Part shown: positions 9,607 through 20,284 of the stretch, in pieces
How the letters are laid out: each line of letters begins with the position of its first letter
Numbering within the stretch: position 1 is the first letter of the stretch
From: Lentisalinibacter salinarum
Lineage (GTDB): Bacteria > Pseudomonadota > Gammaproteobacteria > Steroidobacterales > Woeseiaceae
Direction: 5' to 3'
Length of the DNA: 64,000 bases
NCBI RefSeq assembly: GCF_040706555.1
Contig: NZ_JAPDRH010000002.1
Location: forward strand, 62,001-126,000
Notes under the pieces: model-generated
What the model saw: the letters and a program-made list of their open reading frames with translations, nothing else
What the model was told of the DNA's origin: nothing
Databases searched by the model: none
Translations under genes and position numbers: made by a program

Positions 9607-10353
9607 TCAGGGCGCCTGCATCGCGCCGCCGTCCACCCGGATGTCCTGGGCACTGACGAAGGCCGCGTCGTCGGAGGCGAGGAACAGCGCCACCTTGGCT
9701 ACGTCCAGCGGCTCGCCCAGCCGTCCGGAGGCCGACTTGCCGATCCAGAAATCGCGGAACTCCCGGTCGGCGCGGAACGCCTGGCGGGTATTGCTGGTGA
9801 CGATCGCGCCAGGCTCGAGAAAATTGGCCGTGATGCCGTCGCGGCCGAGTTCGCCGGCCAGCGTCCGCGTGAGGCCGGAGACGGCGTGCCGGCAGGCCGC
9901 GTAGGCCGCCCGGTCCTCGGCGCCGAAAGCGGACATCACAGAGCCGATGTTGATGATGCGGCCGGCGGGGCTCTTCTTCAGGTACGGGATCGCGGCGCGG
10001 CAGAGGCGGTTCATGGCGTCGAGACTGACGTCCAGCGTCTCCTGCCAGTCGCCCTCCTCCGCGATGCCTGCCGGCAGGACGCCGGTGCCGTTCACCAGGA
10101 TGTCCAGGCCGCCGAAACGCTTGGCCACGGTCTCCATGACGACGTCCACCGCGCCGTCGTCGGCAAGTTCCAGCGCCAGCGGCAGGATAGCGTCCCGCCG
10201 CCGGAAGGCCTGCTCGAGCCCGCTGTCCGGTCCGTCCACGGCGAGCACCTCGGCGCCGTGCTTCGCGAACAGCAGCGCCACCGCCTCGCCGATGCCGCCG
10301 GCGGCGCCGGTGACGATCGCCTTCATGCCGTGCAGCCGTTGATCTACCGTCAT
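9607..10353 (-). CDS. short-chain dehydrogenase/reductase with Arg replacing the catalytic Lys
   Basis: A 248-residue SDR. The cofactor motif TGAAGGIGEAVA and an acidic end to strand 2 (LAVDG) suggest NAD preference. NGTGVLPAG stands for the usual NNAG. The catalytic Ser lies in NIGSVMSAF. The catalytic YxxxK reads YAACRHAV: the codon at the Lys position is CGG (Arg), confirmed on the DNA. A Lys-to-Arg change usually weakens SDR catalysis, so it may be slow, altered or non-redox. It lies about 105 bases downstream of the acyl-CoA ligase on the same strand, hinting at lipid metabolism. Confidence 0.9.
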   Translation of the reverse strand: MTVDQRLHGMKAIVTGAAGGIGEAVALLFAKHGAEVLAVDGPDSGLEQAFRRRDAILPLALELADDGAVDVVMETVAKRFGGLDILVNGTGVLPAGIAEEGDWQETLDVSLDAMNRLCRAAIPYLKKSPAGRIINIGSVMSAFGAEDRAAYAACRHAVSGLTRTLAGELGRDGITANFLEPGAIVTSNTRQAFRADREFRDFWIGKSASGRLGEPLDVAKVALFLASDDAAFVSAQDIRVDGGAMQAP

Positions 10354-10459
10354 AACCCGTTCCCTTTGCCCTGGATTGGCGCGGACTATACCGCCCCGCC
10401 CGCCCCCGTGCGCGGGAGCGGTTCACGGACCGGAGGGCCCGCGGGAATCCGATCGCCCG

Positions 10460-12103
<1,644 letters not shown>

Positions 12104-12259
12104 CGTTGTCCTCCCCCGACTGTGCGTCGATGATTCGTGTCGCGCCGCGGCAGCGGCCCGGTTGCAGGGGATACTACACAATGATCCGCGACGGTGGGAA
12201 TGCCCGCCGGGCGGCGCGCCGGGTTACACTGGCGCCTGGTCCGTACAGGGAGCCTGCCC

Positions 12260-12757
12260 ATGAATTCCTCGGTCTGGATCGTGGTGGCAGCCGTCGCCAA
12301 CCTGATCGCCAGCATCGGCGTCATCGCCGCCGTCGTCCTGCTGGCCCGGCATATCCGGGACAACAGCGAAGCGGTGCGGATGAACGTGCGCCAGAGCGCC
12401 ATCTCATTGCACGGCAACTTCACCGATCTGATCATCCAGAACCCGGACCTGCAGGACATCTACCGCCGCGGCCGCAAGAACTACTGGAACCTGAAGGGTC
12501 AGGACCTGTATCGCTTCTCCAACCTGGCGCAGAAGGCGTTCTGGTACTTCTCGACGCTCTACCACCAACGGCACATGGGCAACCTGGAAGAGCACCAGTG
12601 GCACGAAGGCCGGGCGCACCTGAACTACTGGCTGCAGTCCGAGGGCGTGCGCCAGTGGTGGCAGGACTTCGGCTCGAAGAGCGCCGCGCCGGATTTCCGC
12701 CGCTTCGTGGACGAGGAACTGGAACGCCTCGGCCCCATCGGACGGCACCAGCGGTGA
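12260..12757 (+). CDS. hypothetical membrane-anchored protein
   Basis: A 165-residue protein with one N-terminal hydrophobic helix (about residues 4-28, VWIVVAAVANLIASIGVIAAVVLL) and a mostly helical soluble part rich in aromatic residues (RRGRKNYWNLKGQDLYRF, WHEGRAHLNYWLQSEGVRQWWQDF). I do not recognise a named family. The ATG at 12260 follows AGGGAGCCTGCCC. Its TGA overlaps the GTG of the next gene (GTGA), which implies translational coupling and a shared operon through about 13625, possibly to the FetB-like permease. Confidence 0.7.
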   Translation: MNSSVWIVVAAVANLIASIGVIAAVVLLARHIRDNSEAVRMNVRQSAISLHGNFTDLIIQNPDLQDIYRRGRKNYWNLKGQDLYRFSNLAQKAFWYFSTLYHQRHMGNLEEHQWHEGRAHLNYWLQSEGVRQWWQDFGSKSAAPDFRRFVDEELERLGPIGRHQR

Positions 12758-13164
12758 GCGGCGCCGACGAGCGGCCGGCGGTCATCGAACGCTGGCACCG
12801 GCTGGTCGCCGAGCGGGACATGGCGGCGCTGGATGCCCTGCTGGCCGACGAGGTCGTGTTCCACTCGCCCGTCGTGCATACGCCCCAGGCCGGCAAGCCG
12901 CTGACGCGGATGTACCTGCAGGCCGCCATGTACGTGCTCGGCAACGAGCATTTCCGTTACGTCGGCGAGTGGTACGCGCCCCGCGGCGCCGTGCTCGAGT
13001 TCCGCACCCGGATGGACGACATCGAGATCGACGGCATCGACATGATCTCGTGGAACGACGAGGGGCGCATCACCGAATTCAAGGTGATGGTCAGGCCGCT
13101 GAAGGCGATCAATCTGCTGCACCGGCTGATGGCCGAGCGGCTGCCGGGCGCGCCGCCCGGCTGA
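12754..13164 (+). CDS. NTF2-like/SnoaL-fold protein
   Basis: A 136-residue protein whose pattern (IERWHRLVAERDMAALDALLADEVVFHSPVV, then VLEFRTRMDDIEIDGIDMISWNDEGRITEFKVMVRPLKAIN) is typical of the NTF2-like cone fold used by SnoaL polyketide cyclases, ketosteroid isomerase relatives and many proteins of unknown function. The GTG start overlaps the stop of the preceding gene by 4 bases. A longer reading of the frame back to 12106 is not supported. A small-molecule binding or isomerase role is inferred from fold only. Confidence 0.8.
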   Translation: MSGADERPAVIERWHRLVAERDMAALDALLADEVVFHSPVVHTPQAGKPLTRMYLQAAMYVLGNEHFRYVGEWYAPRGAVLEFRTRMDDIEIDGIDMISWNDEGRITEFKVMVRPLKAINLLHRLMAERLPGAPPG

Positions 13165-13175
13165 ACCGGGCCGCC

Positions 13176-13625
13176 ATGTCCAGACTCGAGCGCTACCTGC
13201 ACGAGACTATCCCGCTCACGGTCGCCATGGGGGTCGGCGTCCGCTCGGAAGATCCCGAGCGGGTCGTGCTCGCCGCACCCCTCGCACCGAACATCAACCA
13301 CAAGCAGACGGCGTTCGGAGGCAGCGTCGCGGCGCTCGCCACGCTGGCCGCCTGGTCACTCGCCCAGCTGCGCGCCTGGCAGGCCGGCGACGGCATCACG
13401 CTGGTCATCCGCGACAGCCGGATGGAATACCTGCGGCCCGTCACCGCCGAACTCGTCGCGGTGTGTGAATTCGACGACGATGCCGCATGGCAGCGTGCGC
13501 TCGCGCAGCTGCGCAGGCGCGGCCGGGCGCGGCTGGAGCTGGCGAGCCGGCTGGAGAGCGCCGCGGACGGGACGGCCGCCCGCTTCCACGGGACCTTCGT
13601 CCTGCTTGCCGGCGACGGCCGCTGA
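13176..13625 (+). CDS. YiiD C-terminal-like hotdog thioesterase domain protein
   Basis: A 149-residue protein resembling the putative thioesterase domain found at the C-terminus of YiiD: ETIPLTVAMGVGV, then APLAPNINHKQTAFGGSVAALATLAAW, the hotdog helix region, and a beta-rich second half. Here it stands alone without the acetyltransferase domain. It starts 11 bases after the NTF2-like gene, with GAACCGGGCCGCC upstream of the ATG. Substrate unknown; probably an acyl-thioester. Confidence 0.8.
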   Translation: MSRLERYLHETIPLTVAMGVGVRSEDPERVVLAAPLAPNINHKQTAFGGSVAALATLAAWSLAQLRAWQAGDGITLVIRDSRMEYLRPVTAELVAVCEFDDDAAWQRALAQLRRRGRARLELASRLESAADGTAARFHGTFVLLAGDGR

Positions 13626-13674
13626 CCCCTCTGCGGGGCGGCCACGGGGACATCGACAACCGGAGCCACCGCCC

Positions 13675-14412
13675 ATGAACGACACCATCCAGCCCGTCGC
13701 CCTCGCCGACATGGCGCTGGCCTTCCTGCCGGTGGCCGCCGTCATCGTCCTGCTGCTGCGCTGGTCCGAAAACTGGCGCGAAGCCGTGTACGCGGTGGTG
13801 CGCATGGCCGTACAGCTGCTGCTCATCGGCTATCTGCTCGTGTGGATCTTCGAGGCCGAGCGCGTCTGGATCGTCCTGGCCGTGGTCGGCGTGATGATAC
13901 TGGCCTCCTCTTGGATCGCTCTGCAGCCGGTCAAGCAACGCCGCCGCGCGCTGCTCGGCCCTTCGCTCGCGGCCATCGCCGCCGGCGGCACGGCCAACCT
14001 GCTGCTGGTGACGGAGTTCGTCCTGGACCTGGCGCCGTGGTACCGGCCGGACTACTTCGTGCCGCTCGCCGGCATGGTCTATGCGAACGCCATGAATACG
14101 GTCAGTCTCGCGGCCGAGCGCCTGCAGGCGGAACTCGCCGCCGGTGTGGAGGCGGCAGATGCCCGCCGCCGCGCGTTCCGGGCGGCGCTGATTCCGATCA
14201 CCAACTCACTGCTGGCGGTCGGACTCGTCTCCCTGCCCGGCATGATGACCGGCCAGATCCTCTCCGGCGTAGACCCGCTCGTGGCCGTGCGCTACCAGAT
14301 CCTGGTGATGTGCATGATCTACGGCTCCGCCGGTATCTCGGCGGCCTGCTTTCTCACCCTGGTCGCCCGCTCCGACGCCGGCCCGCTCTCAGACGAGGCC
14401 GCCGATGGATGA
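13675..14412 (+). CDS. ABC transporter permease of the FetB (UPF0014) family
   Basis: A 245-residue membrane protein with about seven hydrophobic segments and the characteristic FetB stretch YFVPLAGMVYANAMNTVSLAAERL, plus LPGMMTGQILSGVDPLVAVRYQI. In E. coli, FetA (ATPase) and FetB (permease) form an iron exporter that relieves oxidative stress. No FetA-like ATPase is nearby, so its energising partner must be elsewhere or absent. The next gene is an iron-oxidising EncFtn-type ferritin, consistent with iron handling. Confidence 0.87.
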   Translation: MNDTIQPVALADMALAFLPVAAVIVLLLRWSENWREAVYAVVRMAVQLLLIGYLLVWIFEAERVWIVLAVVGVMILASSWIALQPVKQRRRALLGPSLAAIAAGGTANLLLVTEFVLDLAPWYRPDYFVPLAGMVYANAMNTVSLAAERLQAELAAGVEAADARRRAFRAALIPITNSLLAVGLVSLPGMMTGQILSGVDPLVAVRYQILVMCMIYGSAGISAACFLTLVARSDAGPLSDEAADG

Positions 14413-14506
14413 CGGTGCCGCCCGTGGCAGATCCGGACCCCGGACCGTCAGGCCGTTTGGCCTGTGCCGGGCCCGGTGAACACTGCGCAGAGATTCGTGC
14501 TACCGC

Positions 14507-14558
14507 TATACTCTCGAGCGAGCACTATCCGGATTACCGGCGCCGGGTGCGGCGCCGG
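14507..14558 (+). promoter_or_regulatory. candidate promoter -10 and leader hairpin of the EncFtn gene
   Basis: A TATACT hexamer at 14507-14512 is a plausible -10; no good -35 is visible. Downstream, before the ribosome site AGAGGAGA and the ATG at 14592, is a perfect 8-bp stem CCGGCGCC/GGCGCCGG (14537-14544 and 14551-14558) with a 6-base loop. It would lie in the 5' leader of the ferritin mRNA if transcription starts near 14520. A regulatory role is inference. Confidence 0.35.
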
Positions 14559-14591
14559 ATGTAGGTTTCGACTGCCAAGAGGAGATCGGCA

Positions 14592-14879
14592 ATGGCGAAC
14601 GAGGGATACCACGAACCCGTCAGCGAACTCAGCGACGAGACGCGGGACATGCACCGGGCGATCATCTCGCTGATGGAGGAACTGGAGGCCGTGGACTGGT
14701 ATCAGCAGCGCATCGACGTCTGCAAGGATGACGAGCTCAGGAGGATCCTGGCGCACAACCGCGATGAGGAGAAGGAACACGCGGCGATGGTGCTCGAGTG
14801 GATCCGGCGGCGGGATCCGAAATTCAACGACGAACTGAAGGACTACCTCTTTACCGAGGAGCCCATCGCACACGACTAG
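14592..14879 (+). CDS. encapsulated-ferritin-type protein (EncFtn) lacking a cargo tail
   Basis: A 95-residue two-helix ferritin-like protein matching the EncFtn family, which oxidises Fe(II) for mineral storage inside encapsulin shells. The ferroxidase residues are visible: Glu29, Glu30, Glu32, Trp36 and Tyr37 in SLMEELEAVDWYQQR, and Glu60 and His63 in AHNRDEEKEHAAM. The protein ends at LFTEEPIAHD, directly after the fold, whereas encapsulin cargo members carry a longer C-terminal targeting extension. No encapsulin gene lies within the window, although it commonly sits adjacent. It may act as a free ferroxidase, or serve an encapsulin coded elsewhere. Confidence 0.9.
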   Translation: MANEGYHEPVSELSDETRDMHRAIISLMEELEAVDWYQQRIDVCKDDELRRILAHNRDEEKEHAAMVLEWIRRRDPKFNDELKDYLFTEEPIAHD

Positions 14880-14900
14880 GGAGCACGACCGGGCACACGG

Positions 14901-16703
14901 CTAGGCGCTGACGGCCGCCAGGCGCGGCCCGCCGATGTCCTCCAGCCCGGCGCGGGACAGGAGCAGCATGCCGCTGCCCTCGGCGGTCTTGGCGCTCTGC
15001 TTCACCCGGCTGAGTTCGGCGGCCACCTCGCGCGCGTCCGCGTAGCACCGGGCGTCCGAGGCGACGCCGGCCACCGTCATCGTCAGCAGCGGAAAGTGAC
15101 GCTCCACGCCGTAGCGGTCCCTGGCCGTGATCCCGCGGGCCGCCCGGTGTTCTTCCGAGTAGTACGACGGGATTTCCTTGTCGAAGTCCCGCATCAGGCT
15201 GCGCAGACGGTCCTGCCAGTCGCCGCTGCGGAAGACGGCCACGAAGTCGTCGCCGCCGATGTGGCCGACGAAGTCCGACACCGGGCTCGCGTAGCGGGTC
15301 AGCAGCTGCGCCATGTGCATCAGCACCTCGTCGCCCCGGGCATAGCCGTAGAAGTCGTTGAACGGCTTGAAATTGTCCAGATCGACGTAGCAGGCGGTGA
15401 ACGCCGTGCCCGAACGCAGCAGCGCGTTGATGTGCTGGTCGATGGACTCATTGCCCGGCAGCGAGGTCAGCGGATTGGCCGAGCGCGCCCGCCTCACCTG
15501 CTGCTCGGTCAGGCGCTTCAGCAGGTCCAGCGTCCGGGCCATTCCCTCGTAGCGGCCTTCCCGGGTCAGGATGAAATCGTGCTCCAGCCGCAGCTTGGAG
15601 TGCGCCGTCAGCAGATGACTCACCTGCTCCAGCCGCAGCCCCACGTCGACGCACAGCGGGTCGGTCTCCATCACGGCGCTCACCGGCTTGCGCCCGTAGA
15701 CCTCCATGTGCAGCGGTTTGGACAGGATCAGGAACAGCCGGGCGCGGCGCACGATGCCGACCGGATGGCCCGATTCCACCACCGCGATGGACGTGCGGTC
15801 CTCGTTCTCGCTGAAGATGCGCAGTAATTCCCGCACGGACTCCGAAGCCGCCACCGGCGGCGCCGGGTTGAGGAGGCGGCCGGCCAGCACGCCGTCGGGC
15901 GTCTCGAATTCGTTCTGTTCCGGGTCGGCCAGACAGGCCTCGATGCGCGTGCTGTCAGGCGCCGGGGGCTCCAGTGCGGGCTCGCTGAAGTAGAAGCCCT
16001 GCAGGTATTCCACCCCCAGGTCGGCCAGCTCCCGGCACTCCCCGGCGCTCTCCACGCCCTCGGCGATCACCGCACTCTGGCCGGCGCGGGCGATGTCGAT
16101 GATGGAGCGAAGGAACTCCGATCTCAGGGGATCGACGTCGATGTGGCTCACGAAGTCGGGGCTCAGCTTCACGAAGTCGGGGCGCAGCTCCGACCAGGTG
16201 CGCATGCTGGAATAGCCGGCACCCATGTCGTCCATGGCGATGCGGCAACCGAGATCGCGGATGCCGATCACGGCCTCGCGCATGGACTCGTAGTCCCGCA
16301 TCATGGACTGCTCGGTCAGCTCCAGAATCACGTCCGCCGGCTTCACGCACCAGCGGCTCATCGCCTCGCGCAGATAATCCACCTCCTCGCGGAAATGCAG
16401 GAAGGTGGCCGGTGACGCGTTCAGGAACAGGTGACCCTGCAGCCCCCGCTTGACGAACGCCTCCAGCGCCGCCTCGATGCACAGCAGCTCCAGCTCGCGC
16501 GCGCGCCCGAAGGCGCTGGCGGCGGCGAACAGGTTCAGCGGCAGATGCAGCGGGCTCCCCGAGGGGCCGCGCACGAGGGCTTCGTAGCCGAAGACGCAGC
16601 GCTCGCGGCGGTCGATCACCTCATGGAACAGCGTCTCTATCGCCCGCTCCTCCATGATGCGGGCGAGCTCTTCCATCATGCTCTGCTGCCTGGGGGTCGA
16701 CAT
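14901..16703 (-). CDS. EAL-CBS-GGDEF cyclic-di-GMP signalling protein
   Basis: A 600-residue cytoplasmic protein without evident membrane segments. The N-terminal EAL domain (about residues 20-255) has FGYEALVRGP (EAL at 41-43), ILELTEQS, DDMGAGYSSM, VKLSPDF and IAEGVES, so phosphodiesterase activity is plausible. A middle region (about 280-400) looks like a CBS pair, and the C-terminal GGDEF domain (about 420-590) has YVDLDNFKPFNDFYGYARGDEVL and a GGDDF active-site loop, a permitted variant. It therefore may hydrolyse c-di-GMP, with GGDEF acting in synthesis or GTP sensing. Single gene, convergent with EncFtn. Confidence 0.93.
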   Translation of the reverse strand: MSTPRQQSMMEELARIMEERAIETLFHEVIDRRERCVFGYEALVRGPSGSPLHLPLNLFAAASAFGRARELELLCIEAALEAFVKRGLQGHLFLNASPATFLHFREEVDYLREAMSRWCVKPADVILELTEQSMMRDYESMREAVIGIRDLGCRIAMDDMGAGYSSMRTWSELRPDFVKLSPDFVSHIDVDPLRSEFLRSIIDIARAGQSAVIAEGVESAGECRELADLGVEYLQGFYFSEPALEPPAPDSTRIEACLADPEQNEFETPDGVLAGRLLNPAPPVAASESVRELLRIFSENEDRTSIAVVESGHPVGIVRRARLFLILSKPLHMEVYGRKPVSAVMETDPLCVDVGLRLEQVSHLLTAHSKLRLEHDFILTREGRYEGMARTLDLLKRLTEQQVRRARSANPLTSLPGNESIDQHINALLRSGTAFTACYVDLDNFKPFNDFYGYARGDEVLMHMAQLLTRYASPVSDFVGHIGGDDFVAVFRSGDWQDRLRSLMRDFDKEIPSYYSEEHRAARGITARDRYGVERHFPLLTMTVAGVASDARCYADAREVAAELSRVKQSAKTAEGSGMLLLSRAGLEDIGGPRLAAVSA

Positions 16704-16819
16704 GGGTCGTGCCTGCCGGTCTTCGATCCGGAGCAGGGTAGCCGCTCGCGGCGGCCGCGGGCGTGACCCCCATCACACGATCACGGGCCACGGGTTCAGG
16801 GCAGGGGTCGGGGTGCTTA

Positions 16820-18958
<2,139 letters not shown>

Positions 18959-19075
18959 TTGCGTCGCTTCCCTGTCGAGTGTACGGACATGACAAAATAC
19001 ACCCGCGCCGCGGTGCGAACCAGGGAACAGCTCTCACTTCCCCGCCGACTCCGTGACGGGGAGGTTACGGCGGCT

Positions 19076-20086
19076 TCAGCGGGCGGCGACGGGCGCCGTC
19101 ACGGCGGCGAAATGATCCAGCAGGGCGCCCGTGATCTCCGGCAGGAAATACGGCTCCATCGCGTGTCCCATCTCCTCGACGACGAGCAGCTCGGCGCCGG
19201 GCACCAGCTCGGCGGTGTGGCTGCCATGCTCGACGGGTACCAGGGGATCCGCCTCGCCGTGGATGACCAGCGTCGGCGCGCCGATCTGCGGCAGCAGCTC
19301 GTTCCGGTCGCCGGAGCCGAGCACCGCCCAGAGCTGGCGGCCGACGCCCGGGGTGTAGTGACTGCGGTCGTAGCTGCGGCTGAGATAGGCGTAGAGGTAT
19401 TCCTCGCTGTAGCCGTGGGTCGGACTGCCGATGGCGCCCACCAGGTCGACCGTCCGGGCGATCGCCTCCTCCCGGCCGGCCGACTCCGACGAACGGGTCA
19501 GCAACTTCTCGGTGACCTCGGCATCGCCGGGCGGCAGGTCCGCATCGCCGCTGGTCGACATGATGGAGGTCAGGGTGAGCACCCGGTCCGGGTGCCGGGC
19601 CGCCACGATCTGGGCGATCATGCCGCCCATCGAGGCGCCGACGACGTGAGCCTCCTCGATGCCGAGCGTATCCATCAGGCCGACGGTATCCGCCGCCATG
19701 TCGTTCAGGTCGTAGGGCGGATCCAGGTCCCAGCCGAGCCGGAACTTGATCATCGGCCACCACCCGAGCCTGTCCGCTTCCCACAGCTTCTCCGAGAGGC
19801 CGGCATCCCGGTTGTCGAAACGGATCACCCGGTAGCCGGCGTCGGCGAGCTCCAGCACGAGCTCATCCGGCCAGTGTATGAGCTGGGCGCCTAAGCCCAT
19901 CACCAGAAGCACCACCGGATCGTCCGCGTTCCCGAACTCCTGATAGGCGATCGAGATGCCGTTGGCATGGGTGAAGTAGGTCGGGTACTCCGTGAACTCC
20001 GCGGGCTGCGCCTGCACGCTCACGGCGGCGAGCAGTACGACGGCGGCGAATGTCCTCAGTCTTCTCGGCATGGGGTGGTTCAGCAT
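19076..20086 (-). CDS. exported alpha/beta hydrolase
   Basis: A 336-residue hydrolase with an N-terminal signal peptide (RRLRTFAAVVLLAAVSVQA, cleavage near VQA). The fold is clear: oxyanion segment VVLLVMGLGAQLIHW, nucleophile elbow VVGASMGGMIAQIVA (Ser in GASMG), acid in LVIHGEADPLVPVEHG and catalytic His in EEMGHAMEP. I prefer the ATG at 20086, 9 bases after AGGGA, over 20119 or 20071. A periplasmic esterase-like role is likely; substrate unknown. It diverges from TonB receptor 1 across about 200 bases. Confidence 0.88.
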   Translation of the reverse strand: MLNHPMPRRLRTFAAVVLLAAVSVQAQPAEFTEYPTYFTHANGISIAYQEFGNADDPVVLLVMGLGAQLIHWPDELVLELADAGYRVIRFDNRDAGLSEKLWEADRLGWWPMIKFRLGWDLDPPYDLNDMAADTVGLMDTLGIEEAHVVGASMGGMIAQIVAARHPDRVLTLTSIMSTSGDADLPPGDAEVTEKLLTRSSESAGREEAIARTVDLVGAIGSPTHGYSEEYLYAYLSRSYDRSHYTPGVGRQLWAVLGSGDRNELLPQIGAPTLVIHGEADPLVPVEHGSHTAELVPGAELLVVEEMGHAMEPYFLPEITGALLDHFAAVTAPVAAR

Positions 20087-20284
20087 CGATGCGGTCCCTG
20101 TTCGAACACGCCGATACACTATGTGAAGTGAGCAACTTTGACCACCCTGCCGGTCGGCCGTGTCATCGCAACCGCAGCATGTGAACTCGTGTTCGACCTG
20201 CTAGACTCCACCCCGGCAATTAGCGTGCCGCCGGTCGGTTACGCAATGTGACCGGCCGCTTCAAAATCTGTAAGGGGGAGGATT

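Noticed and set aside
20231..20255. Operator before TonB receptor 1
   Set aside because: CCGGTC/GACCGG arms are only 6 bp, GC-rich, and could arise by chance in this composition.
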